Shown here: positions 8,758 to 15,943 of the stretch, piece after piece
How positions within the stretch are numbered: the first letter of the stretch is position 1
Layout of the letters: each line of letters starts with the position of its first letter
Source of the DNA: Pradoshia sp. D12
GTDB taxonomy: Bacteria > Bacillota > Bacilli > Bacillales > Pradoshiaceae
DNA: 64,000 nt
Reading direction: 5' to 3'
NCBI RefSeq assembly: GCF_008935075.1
Contig: NZ_CP044545.1
Span: 2,693,501-2,757,500 of the forward strand
The notes under the pieces: model-generated
What the model saw: only the letters and a program-made list of their open reading frames with translations
The model's database searches: none
Told to the model about the DNA's origin: nothing
Program-made: the position numbers and the translations under genes

Positions 8758-8856
8758 ACTAGTCCCCTCTCTGTTTATAAATAAATTTCCCTTACGTTAC
8801 TCTCTTTGGGATAAATGTGCAGGTATACGTTAGCCTCTTTTTGGCAAATAAAAAAA

Positions 8857-8898
8857 TAGACCATCCAGTCAATAATAAAGATTGAGCGGAATGGACTA
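8857..8898 (-). terminator. Probable terminator of the 9-kb membrane gene pair
   Basis: An imperfect stem (8857-8873 with 8881-8898) followed on the minus strand by TTTTTTT. It overlaps the stop codon of the 55-aa ORF. Confidence 0.6.
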
Positions 8899-9063
8899 CT
8901 TTTTAAACACCTTTTTCTCAATTGCATAACCATATTCGGCTCTCGGCTTTATTTCAATAACTTTACACTCTTTAGTGATACTCAACATTTTTGGCGATTG
9001 TCTATATTTTTCAGCACGATATTTGGCTTTGTCCATAATATAATCAGTCAATCCAATACTCAC
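8896..9063 (-). CDS. Small basic protein of unknown function, 55 aa
   Basis: GTG at 9063 overlaps the stop codon of the upstream membrane-protein gene by four bases (GTGA), the classic sign of translational coupling; a TTG five codons in is an alternative start. The product is Lys-rich (MDKAKYRAEKYRQSPKM, then KVIEIKPRAEYGYAIEKKVF), with no signal peptide or membrane segment. It ends at a terminator-like stem. I do not recognise it. The coupling suggests a partner of the membrane protein. Confidence 0.55.
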   Translation of the reverse strand: MSIGLTDYIMDKAKYRAEKYRQSPKMLSITKECKVIEIKPRAEYGYAIEKKVFKK

Positions 9064-9983
9064 CTCTCCATAATTTCACAATCAGTTTCATAAAAATGAC
9101 CACAGGCTGCTTTTTTTTCAATCCAGATGGCATATTCTATGTTTTCCAGACGATCAGATAAGGCATGATGAAGTATATACATGCATTGCTGGTCAATAGC
9201 ATCAAACTCATGAGTATAACTCCAAAGAACCGTTACAAGGACGGTGTCAAAATGCTGATACGTATAAATCATGGAGTTTTTTGATGGTCCATATACAGTC
9301 GTTTGTTTATTCTTTATACAAGGCTTATCTTTATCTGCTGATATATAAGCCTGGTGTTTCCATTCTTCCGGTAAAGCCTGCCACTCATATACCCCCCAAT
9401 TGATTCCTATCCTAACCTGCTCCCAGTATTCCTCCGCCATTATTTCCAGATAGAAAGCCAGTGCCTCTTTATAATCTGCCCAACCGGCTTGTTCATTATA
9501 GAAACGGTAGAGACTCATTTTATTGTTTTCGGCATAGATATTAGAAATGATTTTTAACCGTGCATATTGAAAAATTTCGACAGGGACTTGTTCCTCCAAA
9601 GGATCTTCATCCTCCAGCTCTATCTCAAACTGAAATAATCTGAAGCTCTTTAAACTCCTCGTTGCTAAAGGCACAAATAGAAATAGTAGTATCCAAATAA
9701 TCAGCAACAACAGCCCTCTTCCAATAATCCGATTTGCATCTGATGTTACTATATTGGTCATCAATGCTACGAACCAACCTTTATCAAGGTTAGACAATTC
9801 TGTTACCATGAGCAGTTGTATCGGATTCATCAAGACTTCCTGATATGCCATCACTAAACTTGCCAATGTCCAGCCGGCAATACTAACTAACCCCAATTGA
9901 TAAAAATAAAGCATTCCTTTCTTGGCTATCGAGCGAAATAACTCTACGCATCCTTTCATTCGAAACCATTTTTTCATTATCAT
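9060..9983 (-). CDS. Two-TM protein with cytoplasmic domain, paralogue of the 28.1-kb gene
   Basis: A protein of about 307 aa. Two hydrophobic segments (around residues 25-47, with the GWTL motif, and 88-110, LLLLIIWILLFLFVPLATR) are followed by a basic stretch and a soluble C-terminal domain of ~190 residues. Its end (FDAIDQQCMYILHHALSDR, then ENIEYAIWIEKK) resembles the last helix of GAF-like sensor domains, but this is only an impression. The gene at 28116-28985 has the same architecture and matching motifs. Start between TTG 9986, ATG 9983 and ATG 9977 is uncertain; AAAGGA favours the later ones. Function unknown. Confidence 0.75.
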   Translation of the reverse strand: MIMKKWFRMKGCVELFRSIAKKGMLYFYQLGLVSIAGWTLASLVMAYQEVLMNPIQLLMVTELSNLDKGWFVALMTNIVTSDANRIIGRGLLLLIIWILLFLFVPLATRSLKSFRLFQFEIELEDEDPLEEQVPVEIFQYARLKIISNIYAENNKMSLYRFYNEQAGWADYKEALAFYLEIMAEEYWEQVRIGINWGVYEWQALPEEWKHQAYISADKDKPCIKNKQTTVYGPSKNSMIYTYQHFDTVLVTVLWSYTHEFDAIDQQCMYILHHALSDRLENIEYAIWIEKKAACGHFYETDCEIMER

Positions 9984-10099
9984 CAATTCCTTTATAAGGA
10001 TTTTGCTAATGGCAACTACCTAAAGGGGGATAGTAATGAATAATTAAATAGTGTAATTGTTTCGTTGTATCTGATATATCAGTCGGCTTTCAGACTCAG

Positions 10100-10214
10100 T
10101 TGGCTGGATTTCCGTCCAGTTCGGCTGGATTCTGTTCCATTTTGGCTGGATTCTGCTATTTATATACTCGCTTTGGCTAATTTCAGCTCCACGTCAGCAG
10201 ATTTTCCTCTGCTT
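10100..10214. repeat. Degenerate 21-bp tandem repeats (TTGGCTGGATT-type)
   Basis: Three consecutive 21-bp units start at 10100, 10121 and 10142, sharing YYGGCTGGATT and then a variable tail. Two further diverged units follow at 10173 (TTGGCTAATTTCAGCTCC) and 10194 (TCAGCAGATTTTCC). The surrounding 9987-10392 interval has no convincing gene. The 84-aa open frame over the repeats reflects the 7-codon periodicity and lacks an RBS. Confidence 0.65.
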
Positions 10215-10346
10215 AAGATGAATTCCCCACAAGTTTTGTTGTTTTACATCATTTTTTTATACTTCATCTGGAAACACCTCCTAGTTTTGCAGATTCCATT
10301 GAATTCCAGATCAGATTAATCCACTCTCTCAATTAATCCTATTATC

Positions 10347-10377
10347 AATCAGCCTCCCAAAAATCGGGAGGCTGATT
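10347..10377 (-). terminator. Hairpin downstream of the subtilase gene
   Basis: A 12-bp stem (AATCAGCCTCCC at 10347-10358 with GGGAGGCTGATT at 10366-10377), 16 bp past the protease stop codon. The U-tract is poor, but no other terminator is near. Confidence 0.6.
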
Positions 10378-10392
10378 CGTAAGTTTCAATTA

Positions 10393-11646
10393 TTATTGTA
10401 CTCTTGCAAAACCGAAACCGGATGCGTAATCATCACCTGTAGCGGCTCCATATCCACCTTTAATATCAACTAACTTCGCACGTCTTTGTAATTCCGCGCG
10501 TAGCTGTGTATGAGAGTATCCTGTATTGGAAGCCCATATTTTTGCTGCCAATCCGGATACATGCGGTGTTGCCATTGAGGTTCCACTGATTGTATTATAT
10601 CCACCCGTATGCCAGGTTGATTCAACTGCAGAACCTGGAGCAGAGATTTCAACATCCTTTAAGCCAATTACATAATCACCATCTGTGGATGGGTTACCTC
10701 TGGAAGAATAGTTAGCCACACGGTATGTTCCATTTTGCTGAACATTCTCAAGAGCTGCCACAGCCACTACATTCGCCAAAGCACCCGGATATCCGATTGT
10801 ATTGGCAGAATAGCCGCTATTACCAGCTGCCGCAATAATTAGAACACCTTTTCCATAAGCATATGTTACAGCACTGCTAATGAGAGAGTTATTAGAGCTG
10901 GAACCAAGTGACATTGAAATAATTACTTTTGAACCTGTAGAGGATGCTTGGTCTGCCGCATGTCTAATTGCTGCTGCTATATCATCTGAATAACCAGATC
11001 CATCGTCACCCAAAACTTTATAGGCCCATACTTTGGATTGAGGGGCAACCCCATATACGCCAGTACCATTGCCAGCCACTGTTCCGGCTACATGGGTACC
11101 ATGACCATTCCCATCAGCACAGGAGCCATTCACAACCGTGCTGCTTGTTTGAGTGAAATCCTTACATTGTTCAATATTGGATGAAAGACTCGCATGCGTT
11201 TTTAACACGCCTGTGTCTAAAACTGCTACTTTAATTCCACTGCCGCCTGATGTAGAAGTAAGAGAGCTATTATTATAGATTGCTTTAATTCCCCATGGCA
11301 CTCGGGTTGTAGGTGCAGAAGTAGCTTTTTCTATAGCAGTTGCAGCAATTTTAAATTCAGGTACTTTTTCTACTTCGATATTTTTATTTTCCAATAGTTT
11401 CTGATATTCTTTTTCAGAAACATCTGTCGTAAATCCTTGGTTGCTGAAGTCTCGGTGTGTCCCCATATTTTTCTTTACTTTTGTTTTTTCTGACTGAGAT
11501 CCCTGAATCAGAACACGATAGGTTTTCTCTGAGCTGACATCCTTTGCCTTTGCAGTCGACCTATCCTCAGCATTTGTTCCTGAGCCAAAAGATAAAGCCA
11601 TTGATACACTTAGGACAACTCCAGCAAATATCTTCCTTTTTTTCAT
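10393..11646 (-). CDS. Secreted subtilisin-like serine protease (S8)
   Basis: A 417-aa pre-pro-protease. The signal peptide covers residues 1-26 (ending TNA), the inhibitor_I9-type propeptide about 41-105, and the mature enzyme probably starts near residue 112 (PTTRVPWGIKAIY). The catalytic triad is complete: Asp144 in VAVLDTGV, His182 in NGHGTHVAG, Ser357 in SGTSMATP, with the oxyanion Asn in IIAAAGNSG. Two cysteines, Cys161 and Cys176, flank the strand before the active-site His, a position where some thermostable or proteinase-K-like subtilases carry a disulfide. RBS GGAG precedes the ATG, and TATAAT occurs on the minus strand near 11703-11708. The neighbour at 12119-13345 is an RNPP-type regulator, a family that often controls secreted proteases. 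Confidence 0.95.
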   Translation of the reverse strand: MKKRKIFAGVVLSVSMALSFGSGTNAEDRSTAKAKDVSSEKTYRVLIQGSQSEKTKVKKNMGTHRDFSNQGFTTDVSEKEYQKLLENKNIEVEKVPEFKIAATAIEKATSAPTTRVPWGIKAIYNNSSLTSTSGGSGIKVAVLDTGVLKTHASLSSNIEQCKDFTQTSSTVVNGSCADGNGHGTHVAGTVAGNGTGVYGVAPQSKVWAYKVLGDDGSGYSDDIAAAIRHAADQASSTGSKVIISMSLGSSSNNSLISSAVTYAYGKGVLIIAAAGNSGYSANTIGYPGALANVVAVAALENVQQNGTYRVANYSSRGNPSTDGDYVIGLKDVEISAPGSAVESTWHTGGYNTISGTSMATPHVSGLAAKIWASNTGYSHTQLRAELQRRAKLVDIKGGYGAATGDDYASGFGFARVQ

Positions 11647-12010
11647 CTTTCAGTCTCCTCTCGTTTTTTGAATTTTCTGTGAACTTTTCTTGTTGTATCG
11701 TTATTATAGTGGCTATTTTTTTCTTTGAACACGGAACAAATTAACTATTAATTCAGAATTATTATTTTCTATTTTGTCAAATAAAAAAACTTTCCCAAGT
11801 TATCAGATTAGTTTTTGTGACAAATTACTATATTTTTTGCGCTTTTTCTTACCTATCGACATTTTTCTATCCTATTTGCGACCTATTTGGCGATTAATAC
11901 AAACGGGTGTTTGTACCTAGTAGAATTATATTTTCCCAATAAAATTTATGTAAATTTTCAGATAATTTAATAATCCACTAAATTAATTATGCAAAAATGA
12001 AAACAAAAAA
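11647..12010. other. AT-rich region upstream of the protease gene
   Basis: 364 bp without a gene. It carries the protease promoter (TATAAT on the minus strand near 11703, weak -35) and very AT-rich sequence further upstream where a regulator could bind. No clear palindrome or RNA element was seen. Confidence 0.4.
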
Positions 12011-12036
12011 GAACTGATTGATTGGACAATCAGTCC
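12011..12036 (-). terminator. Terminator of the regulator-peptide transcript
   Basis: GAACTGATTG (12011-12020) pairs with CAATCAGTCC (12027-12036, one wobble) and is followed on the minus strand by six U. It lies after the 12-codon ORF, not directly after the regulator. Confidence 0.85.
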
Positions 12037-12063
12037 TTTTGACCCTCTCTAAAATGACACCAT

Positions 12064-12102
12064 TTATACGATTGGCGGCAAAATGGGAGCTTTTCTTTTC
12101 AT
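12064..12102 (-). CDS. 12-aa ORF, candidate signalling peptide (MKRKAPILPPIV)
   Basis: ATG at 12102 is preceded by AAGGAGGAG (12108-12116), one of the strongest ribosome binding sites in the window, at 5-7 nt spacing. The frame is closed just upstream by a TAG and ends in TAA at 12064, giving MKRKAPILPPIV. It begins 17 nt after the stop codon of the RNPP-type regulator and lies before the shared terminator, so it is on the same mRNA. Peptide genes of RNPP regulators sit in this position (PapR behind PlcR, NprX behind NprR). This peptide has no export signal, so it would have to act like a leaderless peptide. The possibility that the RBS is fortuitous remains. Confidence 0.45.
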   Translation of the reverse strand: MKRKAPILPPIV

Positions 12103-12118
12103 CTATTCTCCTCCTTAA

Positions 12119-13345
12119 CTAGTAGTCTGTATAAATATATTGCAAGGCTTTCTGAAACTTTCCTGATTTCTTATAATAATCTGCCAAAATTTTACTAACA
12201 CTGCGAATATCATTATAATGAGATTCCCCATTATATAGATAAGGAAGGGTATACTCTTCTAAATAGCTAATCGCTCTTTCTTCTTCCCCCTGAATCATAT
12301 ATAAATAATAATTGGGCAGCATTTGATATATTTTAGACCCGGTTTCTTGAGCTTTCTTCTTTAAGTGATGTAAATACTCTTTCGCCTGTTCCCATTCTCC
12401 CAAATAATAAGAGGTTTCTGCCAAAGCATAAAGGCTCACCATAGAAGATTGGGCATTCTCCGCTTCACAATTTACAGCTTTATAATAATAGTCTCTTGCT
12501 TCACTCAGCTCTCCTTTTTTCTGCTTTAAATAGCCAATATTATGATAGGCAATCGATAAAGTTGCCGATTCATTTAGGATCTCAGCATTTCTTTTCAAAT
12601 GTTTATAGCACTCTGCTGCCACCTCATAAATGCCTGTATCGGTATAACTAATGCCGAGAATCACAAGCGTGTGCATAATTCGCTTTATATTATATTGGGC
12701 AGTAAAGGCATTTAGTGCCTCGTTAGCATAGAAGATAGCATGCCCATGCTGTTCCATATGACATTTAGCAAGTGCCAAATGATAATAAACATCCGCAGAA
12801 ACACTCATCCCATCCCTGCTTGCAGAAACTAATTCCTCTAAAACTTCATTGGCCTGTCTGTACTTATTTTGGATGAGCAGACAAATAGCATGATAATAAT
12901 GAAGCAAATATAGCTCCTGATAATTTAAATTCTTCTTATGTTTATCAAGCCATTTATAGTGTTGAATGGCTTTTTTAGTATCCTTAATAAATAATAAATA
13001 TCTCATTTTATACAATTCATATAAAAATAAATGTGGTGTATAGGCAATGAAATCTACCAAACTATCTAACTTCCGATCAATCTCTTTTGCCTCTTCAATC
13101 TGAAAATAATTGATGCATTCAATCCATTCATCCAGCAATCTTTTCACCGTATTATTTTGTTCATAAACATTCGTTAAGTCTGCTCCTAAACGTTGTAATA
13201 ATAAATGGATAGTTTGGTCATTTGCTTCCTTCTCATTATGTTCAATCTTACTTAGATGAGGTACAGAACATATGCCTTCGACCAGCTCACTTTGAGTTAA
13301 TCCCTGCTTAGTCCGATAATATTTAATCAACGAACCTACTTTCAT
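12119..13345 (-). CDS. RNPP-type transcriptional regulator (HTH + TPR), NprR/PlcR-like
   Basis: About 408 aa. Residues ~5-60 form an XRE-type helix-turn-helix with the typical signature of this group (KYYRTKQGLTQSELVEGICS, then VPHLSKIE). The rest is a run of degenerate TPR helices (for example ALAETSYYLGEWEQAKEYL), which in PlcR, NprR and Rgg bind a short secreted peptide. Length matches NprR (about 420 aa). I place the start at ATG 13345, behind GAGGGTGG, six codons after a first ATG that lacks an RBS. Downstream on the same transcript is the 12-codon ORF, and beyond the terminator lies the secreted protease. Regulation of that protease is an inference from the nprR/plcR precedent. Confidence 0.85.
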   Translation of the reverse strand: MKVGSLIKYYRTKQGLTQSELVEGICSVPHLSKIEHNEKEANDQTIHLLLQRLGADLTNVYEQNNTVKRLLDEWIECINYFQIEEAKEIDRKLDSLVDFIAYTPHLFLYELYKMRYLLFIKDTKKAIQHYKWLDKHKKNLNYQELYLLHYYHAICLLIQNKYRQANEVLEELVSASRDGMSVSADVYYHLALAKCHMEQHGHAIFYANEALNAFTAQYNIKRIMHTLVILGISYTDTGIYEVAAECYKHLKRNAEILNESATLSIAYHNIGYLKQKKGELSEARDYYYKAVNCEAENAQSSMVSLYALAETSYYLGEWEQAKEYLHHLKKKAQETGSKIYQMLPNYYLYMIQGEEERAISYLEEYTLPYLYNGESHYNDIRSVSKILADYYKKSGKFQKALQYIYTDY

Positions 13346-13503
13346 GCACCCACCCTCTTCCATTTGTTTCCAATATTATATATTTAAAAGTCAAGTTCTA
13401 ACATACATCCTGAAACCTATTTTTATAATTTTCGTTCCCCTCATTTCATCATTTACCGACATTCAGTCTGATATTATAGCGGATTTTAGTCAGTAAAAAT
13501 AAA

Positions 13504-13524
13504 AACCTGGCTATATGCCAGGTT
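13504..13524 (-). terminator. Terminator of the 41-aa ORF
   Basis: AACCTGGC (13504-13511) pairs perfectly with GCCAGGTT (13517-13524), and a T-rich run follows on the minus strand. Confidence 0.8.
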
Positions 13525-13537
13525 CATTAAATATTTC

Positions 13538-13663
13538 TTAGCCACATTCATTCTTTTTCAGCATGGTTCGCCGTTTGCGTAATCTTATCCCTTTAATTCT
13601 AACTTGTTCTAAATCATTCGGAAGGATATTACGATACTCACGAAATAATTGTCTCCATTTCAA
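13538..13663 (-). CDS. Small basic protein of unknown function, 41 aa
   Basis: TTG at 13663 follows AAGGGAG (13674-13680) at 10 nt. The product begins MKWRQLFREYRNILPNDLEQ and ends in a very basic stretch (RLRKRRTMLKKNECG). It has its own terminator directly downstream, which supports a real transcription unit between pncB and the RNPP gene. It has no signal peptide or membrane segment, and the charge suggests nucleic-acid or membrane-surface binding. I do not recognise the family. Confidence 0.55.
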   Translation of the reverse strand: MKWRQLFREYRNILPNDLEQVRIKGIRLRKRRTMLKKNECG

Positions 13664-13705
13664 GGTATAAGCACTCCCTTCCTAAAATTTATTTTGAAAG
13701 CAAAA

Positions 13706-13735
13706 AATCCACCTTGTCTATTGGCAAGGTGGATT
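13706..13735 (-). terminator. Terminator of the pncA-pncB operon
   Basis: AATCCACCTTG (13706-13716) pairs with CAAGGTGGATT (13725-13735), with a U-run following on the minus strand. Confidence 0.9.
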
Positions 13736-13740
13736 GCTGA

Positions 13741-15222
13741 TTATCTCCAGTTTTTCACTTCAGCTTCTGTTTTTCTCACGTGTTCCATTATTTCCTGAAT
13801 ACGAACCCGTTTATTTTCCCAGCATTTTGGACTTAGATCAACCGGATATTTTTCCGGATTAAGGAACCGTTTATATTCATCCCAAAGCAAGTCCAGGTTA
13901 TCCTTTGCAAATTGTTGAATAACCGTCAAGTCTGGTGTTTTATACACTAATTGCCCATCCACAAAGATGTTTTCATGCAGTGGTACTGCATCAAAATTTG
14001 TTACTTCCTTGCTAATGAAGGTATGTACAGGATGGAACATAGTCAATATTTTCTCAGAAGCAGGATTTTCATATTCAAGTGTAATATAATCCCCTTCCGA
14101 TTTATTTGTTTCCTTATTAATAATCCGATACACATTCTTCATGCCAGGAGTAGTTACTTTTTCAGGATTTGCACTGATTTTGATCGTATCAACCATATCG
14201 CCGTTTTCATCTTCAATGCTGACCATTTTATATACAGCTCCTAAAGCTGGCTGGTCATAGGCCGTGATCAGTTTGGTTCCGACACCCCACATATCAATTT
14301 TGGCTCCCTGTGCTTTCAGATTCAGGATTGTTGCTTCATCTAAATCATTGGAAGCCGTAATTAATGTATCTGTGAAGCCTGCTTCATCAAGCATTTTTCG
14401 TGCTTTCTTAGACAAGTAAGCTAAATCCCCGCTATCCAAACGAATGGCTTTAAAATTAATTTTATCGCCCATTTCCTTTGCTACTCGTATGGCAGTTGGC
14501 ACACCTGATTTTAATGTATCAAAGGTGTCAACAAGGAATGTGCAATCATAATGTGATTCTGCATATTTGCGGAAGGCTGTGTATTCATCCCGATAAGCCT
14601 GAACAAGCGCATGTGCATGAGTTCCTACTACCGGAATGCCGAATTTCTTGCCAGCTCTGACATTGCTGCTTGCCTGAAATCCTCCGATATAAGCGGCTCT
14701 TGTTCCCCAGATAGCCGCTTCCGTTTCCTGTGCTCTCCTTGTACCAAATTCAAACAGGGATTCACCGCCAGTTACTACACTCAGACGTGATGCTTTTGTT
14801 GCAATAAGAGTTTGGTAATTAATAATATTCAATATTGCTGTTTCAACCAGCTGAGCTTCTGCAAGCGGAGCCTCAATTCGCATTAAAGGCTCATTTTCGA
14901 AAACGAGCTCGCCTTCTTTCATGCTTCTGATGGTACCTGTAAAACGCAGTTCTTTTAAATATTCAAGGAATACTTCGTCATACTTAAGCTCTTCCCTTAA
15001 ATATTGAATATCACTCTCTGTAAATTTTAAGTCTTTAATATATGTAATCACCCGTTCAAGTCCGGCAAATATGGCATAACCGTTCTTAAATGGGTTGCGC
15101 CTGAAATACACATCAAATACCGCTTTTTTATTATGAATCCCATCTTTAAAATAGGTTTCCATCATATTAATTTGGTATAGGTCTGTATGCAAAGCAAAGC
15201 TGTCGTCCGGATAATGTGTCAT
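13741..15222 (-). CDS. pncB: Nicotinate phosphoribosyltransferase
   Basis: About 493 aa; converts nicotinate plus PRPP to nicotinate mononucleotide in the Preiss-Handler NAD salvage route. Family marks include the N-terminal ALHTDLYQINMMETYF, the central EFGTRRAQ motif carrying active-site residues, the GTHAHALVQAY segment with the phosphorylated His, and RLDSGDLAYLSKKAR for phosphoribosyl binding. The length fits the long Gram-positive class (YueK of B. subtilis). ATG 15222 has AGGAGG 7 nt upstream; a TTG one codon earlier is less likely. pncA lies directly upstream, supplying nicotinate from nicotinamide, so the two work as a salvage operon. Confidence 0.95.
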   Translation of the reverse strand: MTHYPDDSFALHTDLYQINMMETYFKDGIHNKKAVFDVYFRRNPFKNGYAIFAGLERVITYIKDLKFTESDIQYLREELKYDEVFLEYLKELRFTGTIRSMKEGELVFENEPLMRIEAPLAEAQLVETAILNIINYQTLIATKASRLSVVTGGESLFEFGTRRAQETEAAIWGTRAAYIGGFQASSNVRAGKKFGIPVVGTHAHALVQAYRDEYTAFRKYAESHYDCTFLVDTFDTLKSGVPTAIRVAKEMGDKINFKAIRLDSGDLAYLSKKARKMLDEAGFTDTLITASNDLDEATILNLKAQGAKIDMWGVGTKLITAYDQPALGAVYKMVSIEDENGDMVDTIKISANPEKVTTPGMKNVYRIINKETNKSEGDYITLEYENPASEKILTMFHPVHTFISKEVTNFDAVPLHENIFVDGQLVYKTPDLTVIQQFAKDNLDLLWDEYKRFLNPEKYPVDLSPKCWENKRVRIQEIMEHVRKTEAEVKNWR

Positions 15223-15239
15223 CAAACTTCCTCCTTCAA

Positions 15240-15785
15240 TTACAAAACACTGGCTCCCAGCGTATTTTCAAAATGGGATAAGGCCCACTCATGACCTGCT
15301 TCATTAAAGCTCGCCACTCCATTTTTATGTATTACTATTTTAAACCCTTTATTATAGGCATCCACTGCTGTATGCAAAATACAGATATCTGTACAAACTC
15401 CTACTAAATGTAATTCCGTGATTCCGCGTTCACGCAATTTAATTTCCAAATCAGTACCAGCAAAGGCAGAGTATCGTGTTTTATCAATCCATAGCAGGTT
15501 CTCTTGTCCAATATTAGTATTATACACATTTTGAAGATTTCCAAATAATAAACGACCTTCGGTACCACGTATATTATGCGGTGGGAATAATTTACTTTCA
15601 GGGTGAAATGGATCATTCTCATCGTGTACATCAATAGCAAATACAACAAAATCTTTGTCCTCAATGAATCTTTTTGTTAAAGAAACAATGTACTCTTCAA
15701 TTTCCTTTCCAGGTTTACCGCATGTTAATTTGCCAGCATCTGCTACAAAATCATTTGTATAATCTATATTGATTAAAGCTTTCAT
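15240..15785 (-). CDS. pncA: Nicotinamidase
   Basis: A 181-aa isochorismatase-like hydrolase that deamidates nicotinamide to nicotinate. The catalytic triad is readable as Asp8 (INIDYTNDF), Lys102 (WIDKTRYSAF) and Cys135 (CTDICILHTA). Metal ligands Asp52 and His54 lie in AIDVHDENDPFHPE. It is the first gene of the pncA-pncB operon with 17 bp between the genes. The equivalent B. subtilis pair is yueJ-yueK. Confidence 0.95.
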   Translation of the reverse strand: MKALINIDYTNDFVADAGKLTCGKPGKEIEEYIVSLTKRFIEDKDFVVFAIDVHDENDPFHPESKLFPPHNIRGTEGRLLFGNLQNVYNTNIGQENLLWIDKTRYSAFAGTDLEIKLRERGITELHLVGVCTDICILHTAVDAYNKGFKIVIHKNGVASFNEAGHEWALSHFENTLGASVL

Positions 15786-15943
15786 CTCTCCACTCCCCTA
15801 TCCATTTTCCATCAAATCCGCTTATCGTACGTATAGAATATCAAATTGTATTACAAAATGCCTACTTTGATTTTAAAGAAAGTCAACCACCAATAAAATA
15901 AACAGCGCTTTTTGATACGAACACAGTGGTTATTAAAATCGTA

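Noticed and set aside
10100-10214. CRISPR-like array
   Set aside because: Units are contiguous without spacers, only 21 bp long and highly degenerate; no cas genes.
10065-10319. 84-aa + strand ORF over the repeat tract
   Set aside because: No RBS; its 7-residue periodicity is just the 21-bp DNA repeat read in frame.
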